A stretch of 64,000 bases of DNA from Pontibacter aydingkolensis. Its GTDB lineage: Bacteria; Bacteroidota; Bacteroidia; Cytophagales; Hymenobacteraceae. Location: the NCBI RefSeq assembly GCF_019443125.1, contig NZ_JAHYXK010000002.1:248001-312000 (forward strand), read 5' to 3'. This document shows, piece by piece, positions 26,906 to 34,949 of this stretch (within the stretch, counting starts at the first letter, position 1; each line of letters starts with the position of its first letter). The position numbers and the translations under genes are program-made. The notes under the pieces are model-generated. The model searched no databases. It saw only the letters and a list, made by a program, of their open reading frames with translations, and was not told where the DNA came from.

Positions 26906-27745
26906 TTATTCAGCTCTTAAAGTAAAGGTGCGGGTTACACTATTATATGGTCCAGGTATCAGGCTGCCATTGTTATCTATCAGCTCCAGCTTAATGGTGT
27001 TCTCACCCATTGGCAGGCCTTCCATAATGTGTGGCATCCACTTGTCAAGTATAAACTCGGTACCGTTAATGGTAGCGCGCACTTTGTTACCTGTTTGCGA
27101 CAAGTTGGTGTTTACCAGGTAAAAGTCCAGCATTACCTGTTCAGTGTCTTTACCCACATACTCGCCTTTAGGGCGGCTGTAGAACATGTGCGGCGCGTTC
27201 ATATCAAACTCCATACGCTCTGCTGGCTTCCCGGCAGTTACCATGCGCAGGTCATAAGCACCTTTATGCTTTAAACTCTCATGGTAAGATCTTGACAGGA
27301 AAGACAAAATTACGTGATCACCTTCTGCTAACTCCTTGGTAAACTCAGTAGTATAATGTGCCGTGTATGGCTCGTTATCTACAATATTGTGAATGTGCTG
27401 CCCTTCCTGCGAATTCGCCATGTGCTCTGCATTGGAGTGTGGCGTCATGCGGGTAAGCTGGTAATTAGACAGGTCATAGTCAAACTGAACCGGGCCGGCT
27501 TCTACTACGCCTCCTGCTGGTGGCACATTAAGTCGTATTTGAGACTCAGGATATTGCTGGGAGTCGTTAAAGGCAAACACACGCAGGCCATTTTTGCTCA
27601 TAACAGCACCTGTAGGTGTTGGACCTCCGCCTCTAACCGAGGTTGCAGGGCTCTGAGATTCATTTTCCTGTGTTTGACGGGTGGTATCACAGGCAGAAAA
27701 ACCCAGCATCAGCGCCGAGGCCAGTAACAAATACGTTCTTTTCAT
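26906..27745 (-). CDS. lipoprotein of unknown function
   Basis: Predicted lipoprotein of 279 residues with a clear lipobox (MKRTYLLLASALMLGFSAC, Cys 19). After an acidic, Gln/Ser-rich linker (to about residue 45) the mature part looks all-beta, with segments such as SQIRLNVPPAGGVVEAGPVQFDY, EGDHVILSFLSRSYHESLKH and NTIKLELIDNNGSLIPG. It contains a His-containing patch (NAEHMANSQEGQHIHNIVDN) that could bind metal; that is speculation. I do not recognise the family. It is flanked upstream by a divergent dioxygenase gene 104 bases away and downstream by its own terminator, so it is probably transcribed alone. Confidence 0.75.
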   Translation of the reverse strand: MKRTYLLLASALMLGFSACDTTRQTQENESQSPATSVRGGGPTPTGAVMSKNGLRVFAFNDSQQYPESQIRLNVPPAGGVVEAGPVQFDYDLSNYQLTRMTPHSNAEHMANSQEGQHIHNIVDNEPYTAHYTTEFTKELAEGDHVILSFLSRSYHESLKHKGAYDLRMVTAGKPAERMEFDMNAPHMFYSRPKGEYVGKDTEQVMLDFYLVNTNLSQTGNKVRATINGTEFILDKWMPHIMEGLPMGENTIKLELIDNNGSLIPGPYNSVTRTFTLRAE

Positions 27746-27848
27746 TTAATTATGGTTTGGTTAGCGAATCAGCTAATTTAACGATTTTATTTTTTTCGTA
27801 TATTGCGAACTACGTGTAGAAAACAAAAAAGTATACAGAAATAACTAT

Positions 27849-28832
27849 ATGAGCGAGATTTTGTTTGACGAGGTTCCTTCCCTGGATTTGGCGGATTTCA
27901 CATCAGGTGATGCGGATAGAAGGGCTCGGTTTGTAAAACAACTGGGCGATGCGTACCAGAACATAGGTTTTATTGCTTTGCGCAACCACGGCCTTAGCGA
28001 TGACTTAACCCAAAAACTGTATGCTGCTACTCAAAAATTCTTTGCCTTGCCAGACGAGGTAAAAGAAAAGTATGAAAACCCTGAACTGGCTGGCCAGCGT
28101 GGCTACGTAGGTAAAGGAAAAGAAAAAGCCAAAGGCTTTAACACCGGCGACTTAAAAGAGTTTTACCATGTGGGTCAGGATAAAAATGTTATTCCGGATA
28201 ACGACCCTATAAAACAAGAATACCCTGACAACATCTTCCCAGCGGAGGTTCCGGAGTTTGAAGAAGTAACTTTAGAAGCTTATAGAAGACTAGAGGCTGC
28301 AGGAAAAGAAGTGTTGCGCGCCATTGCCATTCACCTTGGCCTGGACGAGAATTACTTTGATGATAAAGTAAAGTATGGTAACAGCATTCTGCGCCCTATC
28401 CACTACTTCCCTATCGAGAACCCGGACAGCGTACCAGCTGATGCTGTTCGTGCAGCAGAGCACGGCGACATTAACCTAATCACGCTGCTGATGGGTGCCA
28501 GCGCAGACGGTTTGCAGGTACTTCGCCGCGATGGCCAGTGGATTCCGATCACGGCTTTGCCAGAGCAGGTAGTAGTGAACGTAGGCGACATGATGGCACG
28601 CTTAACAAACAACAAACTGAAGTCTACTATTCACCGTGTGGTTAACCCGCCGCGCGAACTGATGCATACTTCACGTTTCTCTATTCCGTTCTTTATGCAC
28701 CCGCGTTCCGAAATGGACCTGACCTGCCTGGAGAGTTGCATAGACGAGAAAAACCCGAAAGCTTACCCGGATGCAACAGCAGGTGAGTACCTGAACGAGC
28801 GCCTTGTAGAGCTTGGACTAAAAAAAGCATAA
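27849..28832 (+). CDS. isopenicillin N synthase-like 2-oxoglutarate/Fe(II) oxygenase
   Basis: Non-haem iron oxygenase of the IPNS/2OG-FeII_Oxy family. The N-terminal DIOX_N domain includes DAYQNIGFIALRNHGLSDDL (residues 35-53). The double-stranded beta-helix core carries iron ligands H205 and D207 (AEHGDINLITLL) and H262 (STIHRVVNP), and the co-substrate RxS motif R276/S278 (SRFSIPFF), so it should use 2-oxoglutarate. Length 327 is typical. The substrate is unknown; there are no peptide-synthetase or antibiotic genes nearby, so the name should not be read as beta-lactam synthesis. A hairpin separates it from the downstream chromate transporter. Confidence 0.88.
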   Translation: MSEILFDEVPSLDLADFTSGDADRRARFVKQLGDAYQNIGFIALRNHGLSDDLTQKLYAATQKFFALPDEVKEKYENPELAGQRGYVGKGKEKAKGFNTGDLKEFYHVGQDKNVIPDNDPIKQEYPDNIFPAEVPEFEEVTLEAYRRLEAAGKEVLRAIAIHLGLDENYFDDKVKYGNSILRPIHYFPIENPDSVPADAVRAAEHGDINLITLLMGASADGLQVLRRDGQWIPITALPEQVVVNVGDMMARLTNNKLKSTIHRVVNPPRELMHTSRFSIPFFMHPRSEMDLTCLESCIDEKNPKAYPDATAGEYLNERLVELGLKKA

Positions 28833-28850
28833 GTATTTATGCAATAAATT

Positions 28851-28885
28851 AAAGAGAGATAGCGAAAGCTGTCTCTCTTTTTTTA
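28851..28885 (+). terminator. terminator after the IPNS-like gene
   Basis: AAAGAGAGATAGC pairs with GCTGTCTCTCTTT around a GAAA tetraloop, followed by a long T-run. Confidence 0.92.
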
Positions 28886-28895
28886 TTTTTATAGG

Positions 28896-30068
28896 ATGAG
28901 TTTGCGCTATTACATCTTTCTGAAGGACGTTTTGGTCCTGGCCCTTACTGCTTTTGGAGGGCCACAGGCGCATATTGCTCTTATGTTTAAATTACTGGTA
29001 GATAATCGGAAGTATCTCACTGAACAGGAATTAATAGAACTAAACGCGCTTTGCTCTATTTTACCCGGGCCTACCTCTACCCAAACGATAACAGCCATAG
29101 GCTTTAAAATAGGAGGTCCTAACCTTGCTTACCTTACCCTGTTAATCTGGATAACCCCTGCTGCTACCATTATGGCTATAGCCGCTATTGGTATTTCTTA
29201 CCTGCAAGACCAGGGTATCTCGCTTAAATTTCTGAATTTTATTCAGCCGATGGCGGTGGGCTTTGTAGCTTATGCCGCTTACATGATCAGCTCAAAAGTG
29301 GTAAACACGAAGACCGGTATTGTGTTGATGATGATCTCGGCCATACTTGCTTACTTCTTTAGTTCGCCGTGGGTGTTACCGCTTTTGCTTATAGCAGGCG
29401 GAGCCATTACAGCACTCAGATTCAGGCAGCACCCCGAGGAGAAGGATAAGAAGCTAAAGATACAATGGGCCAACTTTATACTTTATGTAGGGGTATTGAT
29501 AACTGCTGCGGTACTTGGTGCATTTACCTCGTCGTTGCCGGTGCGATTATTCGAGAACTTTTACCGGAACGGCAGCCTTGTTTTTGGCGGCGGCCAGGTG
29601 CTTATCCCGCTGCTTTATTCCGAGTTCGTAGATTTTAAGCATTATCTTACCGGCGAGGAGTTTCTCTCTGGTTATGCTATTGTACAAGCTTTGCCAGGAC
29701 CCACTTTCTCTTTCACTTCTTTTATCGGTAACCTGGCCATGCGCAGGTTTGGCATTCCGGGCCAGCTGTTAGGCTCTTTTGTAGCTACAGTAGGCATCTT
29801 TCTGCCAGGCACTTTTCTGATCTTCTTTGTAATCCGGTTTTGGGATGAGCTTAAAAAGTATAGAGTAGTGCGTGCATCACTGGAGGGTATAAGTGCAGTC
29901 AGCTCTGGCATGGTGGTGGCCGCAGCTATACTTCTCTACCATCCCATCGATAATACCATACTTAACTTTAGCATTGTGGTAGTTACTTTTGCGCTACTTA
30001 CTTTTACCAAGATACCGCCGCCTATACTTATACTTACCGGTTTACTAATGGGCTTTGTGATTTATTAA
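28896..30068 (+). CDS. chromate transporter family (ChrA/CHR)
   Basis: Inner-membrane protein of 390 residues with two homologous Chromate_transp halves. The first half has LALTAFGGPQAHIALM and ALCSILPGPTSTQTITAIGFKIGG (residues about 14-75); the second repeats the pattern as NGSLVFGGGQVLIPLLYSEF and GYAIVQALPGPTFSFTSFIG (about 225-280). About 10 to 12 helices are predicted. Characterised members export chromate, but many homologues have unknown substrates. No ChrR reductase or resistance genes are nearby, so chromate resistance should not be assumed. The ATG at 28896 lies just after the upstream terminator, so its promoter must be very close or overlap the hairpin. Confidence 0.88.
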   Translation: MSLRYYIFLKDVLVLALTAFGGPQAHIALMFKLLVDNRKYLTEQELIELNALCSILPGPTSTQTITAIGFKIGGPNLAYLTLLIWITPAATIMAIAAIGISYLQDQGISLKFLNFIQPMAVGFVAYAAYMISSKVVNTKTGIVLMMISAILAYFFSSPWVLPLLLIAGGAITALRFRQHPEEKDKKLKIQWANFILYVGVLITAAVLGAFTSSLPVRLFENFYRNGSLVFGGGQVLIPLLYSEFVDFKHYLTGEEFLSGYAIVQALPGPTFSFTSFIGNLAMRRFGIPGQLLGSFVATVGIFLPGTFLIFFVIRFWDELKKYRVVRASLEGISAVSSGMVVAAAILLYHPIDNTILNFSIVVVTFALLTFTKIPPPILILTGLLMGFVIY

Positions 30069-30080
30069 GTGCGGGCTATA

Positions 30081-30125
30081 AAAGTATAAACCCGGCTCAG
30101 AATGTTCTGGCCGGGTTTATACTTT
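30081..30125. terminator. bidirectional terminator with heptamers on both arms
   Basis: AAAGTATAAACCCGGC pairs with GCCGGGTTTATACTTT (minor mismatch near the loop) between convergent genes. The stem bases include AAGTATA on one side and TATACTT on the other. Confidence 0.92.
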
Positions 30126-30138
30126 GCTATGCTTTACA

Positions 30139-31008
30139 CTAAAACTGCTCTTTCAGGATGCTCAACAAATAATCGCCGTAGCCGCTTTTCCTTAATGGCT
30201 CTGCAATACGCTGCAGCTGCTCTGCATTTATAAAGCCCATGCGATAGGCCACCTCCTCAATACAGCCGATCTTCAGGCCCTGCCGTTCCTCTATCACCTG
30301 CACAAACGTGGCCGCCTGCATCAGCGACTGTATCGTGCCGGTGTCCAGCCAGGCGGTGCCTCTGTCCAGGATGCCCACCTTTAGTTTGCCCCTGCGCAAA
30401 TACTCCTTGTTCACGTCGGTTATCTCGTACTCGCCGCGCGCGCTCGGCTCCAGGTTCTTGGCTATCTCCACCACGTCGTTGTCGTAGTAGTAGAGGCCCG
30501 GCACCGCGTAGTTGGACTTCGGCTGCTTCGGCTTCTCCTCTATCGAGATCACGTTATTGCTCTTGTCGAACTCGACCACGCCGTAGCGCTCCGGGTCGTG
30601 CACATGGTAGGCGTACACCACGCCGCCGTCCGGGTTGTTGTTGGCCTGCAGCAGCTTGCTCATGCCCGAGCCGTAGAAAATGTTGTCGCCAAGTACAAGT
30701 GCTACTTTATCTTTACCAATAAACTCCTCGCCGATAACGAAAGCCTGTGCCAAGCCATTAGGTACTTCCTGTACTTTGTAGCTGAAACTGCACCCGATCT
30801 GGCTGCCGTCGCCCAGCAGGCGCTCGAACATCGGCAAATCGTGCGGCGTCGAGATGATGAGTATCTCCCTGATTCCGGATAGCATCAGCGTGGCCAGCGG
30901 GTAGTAGATCATCGGCTTGTCGTAGATCGGCATCAGCTGCTTGCTCACGGCCAGCGTGAGCGGGTGAAGCCTTGTGCCGGAGCCCCCGGCAAGTATAATT
31001 CCTTTCAT
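30139..31008 (-). CDS. rfbA: glucose-1-phosphate thymidylyltransferase
   Basis: Cytoplasmic nucleotidyltransferase that makes dTDP-glucose from glucose-1-phosphate and dTTP, first step of dTDP-sugar synthesis. The N-terminal [11 protein letters not shown] (residues 8-18) and the downstream [17 protein letters not shown] are diagnostic; [12 protein letters not shown] lies near residues 105-116 and [11 protein letters not shown] near 219-229. Length 289 is standard. Base composition is patchy: parts (30330-30660 and 30780-30990) are markedly GC-rich, while the rest is like the neighbours. It is followed on the same strand by rfbB upstream in the map (115-base gap). The genes for later rhamnose steps (rfbC, rfbD) are not in this window. 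Confidence 0.95.
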   Translation of the reverse strand: MKGIILAGGSGTRLHPLTLAVSKQLMPIYDKPMIYYPLATLMLSGIREILIISTPHDLPMFERLLGDGSQIGCSFSYKVQEVPNGLAQAFVIGEEFIGKDKVALVLGDNIFYGSGMSKLLQANNNPDGGVVYAYHVHDPERYGVVEFDKSNNVISIEEKPKQPKSNYAVPGLYYYDNDVVEIAKNLEPSARGEYEITDVNKEYLRRGKLKVGILDRGTAWLDTGTIQSLMQAATFVQVIEERQGLKIGCIEEVAYRMGFINAEQLQRIAEPLRKSGYGDYLLSILKEQF

Positions 31009-31123
31009 GTATTTCGTTGTTCGTTACTAGTTACTCGTTGCTCGATTCGTGTTGACCGTTTTAAGCTAGCTGCTAATCCCTTATAGCAATCCTCAAAAAC
31101 GATTAACGATCACCGAGCAACGA
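31009..31123. other. rfbA-rfbB spacer with short ACGATTAACGA-type repeats
   Basis: The spacer has two direct copies of ACGATTAACGA (about 31099-31129) and an opposing CGTTACTAGTTACTCGTTGC stretch (about 31020-31050) that is a partial inverse of CGAGCAACGATTAACGA. No gene or convincing promoter is visible. Confidence 0.4.
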
Positions 31124-32173
31124 TTAACGACGTTCATACTGCTCCTCGTAGTAGTCGCGGTAGTGGCCGGAGGTCACGTTCTCGAGCCACTCGGTGTTCT
31201 CCAGGTACCAGTCCACGGTTTTGCTCAGGCCCTCCTCAAAGGTAACCGACGGTTTCCAGCCCAGCTCGTCCATCAGCTTGGATGAGTCGATGGCGTAGCG
31301 CAGGTCGTGGCCGGCGCGGTCCTTCACAAACGTGATCAGACTTCTGGAGTGGCCCTTCTCACGGCCCAGCTTCTCGTCCATCTGGTCGCAGAGCAACTCT
31401 ATCAGGTCCAGGTTCTTCCACTCGTTCACGCCGCCGATGTTGTAGGTGTCGCCCACCTTGCCCTCATGGAAGATCACATCGATGGCACGGGCGTGGTCCA
31501 GCACGTAGAGCCAGTCACGCACGTTCTCCCCTTTTCCGTATACAGGTACCGGCTTCTCGTTCTTGATGTTGTTGATGGCCAGCGGGATCAGCTTCTCGGG
31601 GAAGTGGTTCGGGCCGTAGTTGTTGGAGCAGTTCGATATCTTGATCGGCAAGCCGTAGGTATGGTACCAGGCGCGCACGAAGTGGTCGGAGCTGGCCTTG
31701 GACGCTGAGTACGGGGAGCGCGGGTCGTATGGCGTCTCCTCCGTGAACAGTCCGTCCTCGCCCAAAGAGCCGTACACCTCGTCTGTTGAGATGTGGTAAA
31801 ACAGGTGCTTGCCCAAGTCATCGGCCCAGTGCTTTTTGGCTGTGTTCAGCAGGTTCACCGTTCCGATCATGTTTGTCTGCACAAAGGCAAGCGGGTCGGC
31901 AATGGAGCGGTCCACGTGCGACTCGGCCGCCAGGTGGATCACGGCATCGAACTTATACTCTGAGAAGATGTCCTCTATAAAGTCGGCGTCCACGATGTCG
32001 CCTTTCAGGAAAGTATAGTTCTCCCTCTCCTCGATGTCAGTCAGGTTGGCCAGGTTGCCGGCGTAGGTCAGCTTGTCGAGGTTGTAGATCCGGTAGTTGG
32101 GGTATTTGGTAACGAACAGGCGCACCACATGCGAGCCGATAAAGCCGGCGCCGCCAGTAATCAATATCTTCAT
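31124..32173 (-). CDS. rfbB: dTDP-glucose 4,6-dehydratase
   Basis: Extended SDR enzyme that converts dTDP-glucose to dTDP-4-keto-6-deoxyglucose. The NAD motif GGAGFIGSH is at residues 7-15; the catalytic T130-D131-E132 triad (HISTDEVYG) and Y155/K159 (SPYSASKASSDH) are intact. Length 349 is typical. It overlaps nothing but starts only 3 bases from the galE stop codon on the same strand, so galE and rfbB are likely co-transcribed. The gene is uniformly GC-rich: a 60-base sample (31141-31200) is about 62 percent G+C against about 48 percent in a similar sample of galE. This suggests a different recent history. Confidence 0.96.
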   Translation of the reverse strand: MKILITGGAGFIGSHVVRLFVTKYPNYRIYNLDKLTYAGNLANLTDIEERENYTFLKGDIVDADFIEDIFSEYKFDAVIHLAAESHVDRSIADPLAFVQTNMIGTVNLLNTAKKHWADDLGKHLFYHISTDEVYGSLGEDGLFTEETPYDPRSPYSASKASSDHFVRAWYHTYGLPIKISNCSNNYGPNHFPEKLIPLAINNIKNEKPVPVYGKGENVRDWLYVLDHARAIDVIFHEGKVGDTYNIGGVNEWKNLDLIELLCDQMDEKLGREKGHSRSLITFVKDRAGHDLRYAIDSSKLMDELGWKPSVTFEEGLSKTVDWYLENTEWLENVTSGHYRDYYEEQYERR

Positions 32174-32175
32174 AG

Positions 32176-33213
32176 CTATACTTTTGCTGGTTCTTTTTGA
32201 AGGGATAATTGCCAGTCCCAGGCGCTTTTCATGGCCTCTTCCAGTGTGCTGGTTGTTCTAAAGCCCAGTACCTCGGTTGCCCTGGTTACATCGGCATATA
32301 TTTTTGGCACATCACCTACGCGGCGCGGGCCTATTTTATAGTTCAGCTTTTCGCCGGTTGCTTTCTCGAATGCCTGTACAGCCTCTAGTACGGTGTTCCC
32401 GGTGCCTGTTCCCACATTATAGAATTCTATACTTTCAGCTTTACCCTCCAGCAATCTTGCCACTGCCGTAACGTGTGCCTTAGCTAAGTCTACCACATGT
32501 ATGTAATCGCGAATGCATGTTCCGTCCGCTGTATCATAATCGTTACCGAAGATGGTTAACTGCTCTCTGATACCGGCTGCTGTCTGTGTGATAAAGGGCA
32601 CCAGGTTATTAGGTACCCCAAGCGGCAACTCGCCTATTTTAGCAGATGGGTGTGCTCCAATCGGGTTGAAATAACGCAGGGCTATACTTTTAACATTGCT
32701 CCCGCTGGTTGCCAGATCCGTCAGAATCTCTTCGCACATTTTCTTAGTGTTGCCGTACGGAGAATTTGCTTTCTGCACAGGAGTTTGTTCTGTAACAGGT
32801 AGCTTATCCGGAATACCATACACCGTGCACGACGAAGAAAACACCAGGTTGTATACTTTGCGCTCCTCCATTACCTGCAGCAGCGTTACCAAAGAGCCTA
32901 CGTTGTTCTGGTAATACTTCAGCGGCTCCGCCACCGACTCGCCAACAGCTTTATAAGCAGCGAAATGGATAACCCCTTTAATGTCCTGCTCCTGCTCAAA
33001 TACACCGCGTAGGGCGTTTGCATCATTACAGTCTATTCTGTGGCACACTACTTCACGGCCAAGTATAGACTCAATTCCTTTCAGGGCACTCTCCTCTGAG
33101 TTAGAGAAGTTATCAACAATAATTGGTTCGTAACTGGCCTCTACTAATTCTACAACAGTATGTGAGCCAATGTAGCCCGCGCCACCGGTTACAAGTATTT
33201 TTTCTTTTGCCAA
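32176..33213 (-). CDS. galE: UDP-glucose 4-epimerase
   Basis: Extended SDR epimerase that interconverts UDP-glucose and UDP-galactose. Residues 8-18 are VTGGAGYIGSH; the active site has the FSSSCTVYG serine cluster (126-128) and Y153/K157 in SPYGNTKKMCE. NPIGAHPSAKIGELPLGVPNNLVPFITQ is the usual GalE substrate segment. Length 345 is normal. It is 19 bases downstream of the acetyltransferase gene and 2 bases before rfbB, forming a minus-strand run acetyltransferase-galE-rfbB-rfbA. Base composition and heptamer density are like the rest of the window, in contrast to rfbB. Confidence 0.95.
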   Translation of the reverse strand: MAKEKILVTGGAGYIGSHTVVELVEASYEPIIVDNFSNSEESALKGIESILGREVVCHRIDCNDANALRGVFEQEQDIKGVIHFAAYKAVGESVAEPLKYYQNNVGSLVTLLQVMEERKVYNLVFSSSCTVYGIPDKLPVTEQTPVQKANSPYGNTKKMCEEILTDLATSGSNVKSIALRYFNPIGAHPSAKIGELPLGVPNNLVPFITQTAAGIREQLTIFGNDYDTADGTCIRDYIHVVDLAKAHVTAVARLLEGKAESIEFYNVGTGTGNTVLEAVQAFEKATGEKLNYKIGPRRVGDVPKIYADVTRATEVLGFRTTSTLEEAMKSAWDWQLSLQKEPAKV

Positions 33214-33232
33214 AATCTTAAAGTTTGTTCTG

Positions 33233-33820
33233 CTATTTATTTACTGGTTCTGATCTTAAAATGCATTCACTATGCTGTAGTAGGTATACTTCGCCGGTTT
33301 CAGGGCATGTAGCCTCGCCTGTTTGGTTAAACTCCAGCTTTTGCCCGTAACGGCTTACCCACCCATGCTGCACCGCCGGCACACCATACACTAAGGCAAA
33401 AGCGGGTACATCTTTTGTAACAACTGAGCCTGCTCCCACCATCGCATATTGGCCTATCTCCACGCCGCAAACAACTGTTGCATTAGCGCCTATACTTGCT
33501 CCTTTGCGCACCAGTGTATTTTTAAACTCGCTCTTCCGGTTAACAAAGCTACGCGGGTTAATTACATTGGTAAACACCATCGATGGCCCCAGGAAAACAT
33601 CATCCTCGCAGATAACGCCGGTATAAACAGAAACATTATTCTGCACCTTCACGTTATTGCCCAGCACCACATCCGGCGACACCACCACATTTTGCCCGAT
33701 ATTGCAGTTATCCCCTATCCGGCAGCCCGGCATCAGGTGCGAAAAGTGCCAGATACTGGTACCTCTGCCAATAAGGGCCCCTTCATCTATCACCGCCGAT
33801 TCGTGTGCAAAATGGTCCAT
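33233..33820 (-). CDS. WbpD/WlbB-like hexapeptide-repeat acetyltransferase
   Basis: Left-handed beta-helix acyltransferase of 195 residues. It strongly resembles WbpD, which N-acetylates the 3-amino group of UDP-2-acetamido-3-amino-glucuronate in O-antigen synthesis: [67 protein letters not shown] and [18 protein letters not shown] are all present. A C-terminal extension (about residues 163-195) contains [10 protein letters not shown], a possible small metal-binding tail seen in relatives. The dehydrogenase and aminotransferase partners (WbpB, WbpE types) are not in the window, so the substrate could also be a dTDP-3-amino sugar. It is the first gene of the run, with a promoter box upstream. 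Confidence 0.85.
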   Translation of the reverse strand: MDHFAHESAVIDEGALIGRGTSIWHFSHLMPGCRIGDNCNIGQNVVVSPDVVLGNNVKVQNNVSVYTGVICEDDVFLGPSMVFTNVINPRSFVNRKSEFKNTLVRKGASIGANATVVCGVEIGQYAMVGAGSVVTKDVPAFALVYGVPAVQHGWVSRYGQKLEFNQTGEATCPETGEVYLLQHSECILRSEPVNK

Positions 33821-33884
33821 TGCTGCTTGTTACTGCTAGTATCTGAAAAGCTTGAAGTATAACTATCTATTAGCTTTACGCTGA

Positions 33885-33892
33885 CAAAGATA
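33885..33892 (-). promoter_or_regulatory. -7 promoter element for the acetyltransferase-galE-rfbB run
   Basis: CAAAGATA on the plus strand reads TATCTTTG on the minus strand, an exact TAnnTTTG. It lies about 65 bases before the ATG at 33820; no clear -33 TTTG was found. Confidence 0.45.
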
Positions 33893-33919
33893 CAAGTTTA
33901 TAGTATAAATCAGGCCCTA

Positions 33920-34774
33920 CTACTTTACAGCTTTTACAATCCGTTCTTTGCCATACAGATCCTGCACCACCTGTGCACTACCAAAGCCGCTATCTAAAAG
34001 CAGTTGCTTTACCTCTTGCCCATACTTTTCGTTTATTTCAAAGTATAATTTACCACCAGCTTTAAGCAGTTCATAGGCAAGTATGGCTATGCGTTTGTAG
34101 TATTTAAGCGGATCGGTGTTCAGCACGAAAAGTGCCAGATGCGGCTCATATTCCAGTACGTTTTCACGCATTTGCTCCTTTTCAAGCTCCAGTACATAAG
34201 GCGGATTACTGGTGATGATATCTAGTGATGCAGAGGCTATACTTTGCACCGGCTCAAACACATCTTGATGCAGCCAGCGGATAGGCAGGTTATACCTTGT
34301 AGCGTTAATTTCAGCTACTTCCAGCGCTCCGTCAGACACTTCCAGCCCGTATACTTTTCCCGTGTTCAGGTTAGCAGCCAGCGCAATCGGAATACAGCCG
34401 CTCCCGGCACAGATATCCAGTATATGTAGTCCTTTTTGACCTTGATGCTCTTTCACTACCAGGTCAACCAGTTCTTCTGTTTCAGGCCTGGGTATGAGTA
34501 CACGCTTATCCACAAACAAATCCAATCCATAGAAATGCGCCTCCTCCATCACATACTGTATTGGTTCATGCTGTTGCAGGCGTTTAATAGCTTTCTTGAT
34601 AATTGCCTCTTGCTCTGTCGTTATCAGCTCCTGCTGTTTCAGGCTAAGCTCCAGCCTCGATTTCCGGAGTACGTGCTGCAACAGCCGTTGCGCAATTGCC
34701 CCTGCTTCGGGCTCCGGGTAAGCCTCCTGTATACTTTGCCTGATGTGCTGCTGGGTTTGCTGTACTGTAGCCAC
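33920..34774 (-). CDS. prmC: release factor N(5)-glutamine methyltransferase
   Basis: SAM-dependent enzyme (PrmC/HemK) that methylates the glutamine of the GGQ motif in peptide release factors 1 and 2, improving termination. The N-terminal helical domain (residues 1-85) includes HEPIQYVMEEAHFYG; the methyltransferase domain has RVLIPRPETEELV (91-103), the SAM motif LDICAGSGCIPIALA (119-133) and the catalytic NPPY at 190-193. Length 284 is typical. It is divergent from ribD across a short promoter region. The stop codon lies about 100 bases from the acetyltransferase promoter region; whether prmC reads into that gene run is unclear. Confidence 0.94.
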   Translation of the reverse strand: MATVQQTQQHIRQSIQEAYPEPEAGAIAQRLLQHVLRKSRLELSLKQQELITTEQEAIIKKAIKRLQQHEPIQYVMEEAHFYGLDLFVDKRVLIPRPETEELVDLVVKEHQGQKGLHILDICAGSGCIPIALAANLNTGKVYGLEVSDGALEVAEINATRYNLPIRWLHQDVFEPVQSIASASLDIITSNPPYVLELEKEQMRENVLEYEPHLALFVLNTDPLKYYKRIAILAYELLKAGGKLYFEINEKYGQEVKQLLLDSGFGSAQVVQDLYGKERIVKAVK

Positions 34775-34782
34775 GGTTATAC

Positions 34783-34811
34783 TTGCTTTATTTCAGATTT
34801 AGGTATCTTTG
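34783..34811 (+). promoter_or_regulatory. promoter for ribD
   Basis: TTG at 34783-34785 and TATCTTTG at 34804-34811, 18 bases apart, fit a Bacteroidota promoter. It would give a leader of roughly 130 bases before the ATG at 34950; the leader has no FMN-riboswitch pattern that I can see. Confidence 0.5.
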
Positions 34812-34949
34812 CAAAAGTAGGTTATTGGGAATTATGAATGATAAATTCTGAATTAAGAATTACGTGCTGATGTGCAACAGGGATTACTTTACACTTTGAC
34901 TCTTTATTTTTTATTAACTCAAAAACCCTTTAACTCTCTAACTCAAACG

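Noticed and set aside
27849-28832. Possible beta-lactam biosynthesis because of an isopenicillin N synthase-like gene
   Set aside because: The protein has the generic 2-oxoglutarate RxS motif and no peptide synthetase or related genes are nearby.
28896-30068. Chromate resistance locus
   Set aside because: Only the transporter is present, and the CHR family has many members without chromate activity.
34811-34949. FMN riboswitch in the ribD leader
   Set aside because: The conserved FMN aptamer segments were not seen in this short AT-rich leader.
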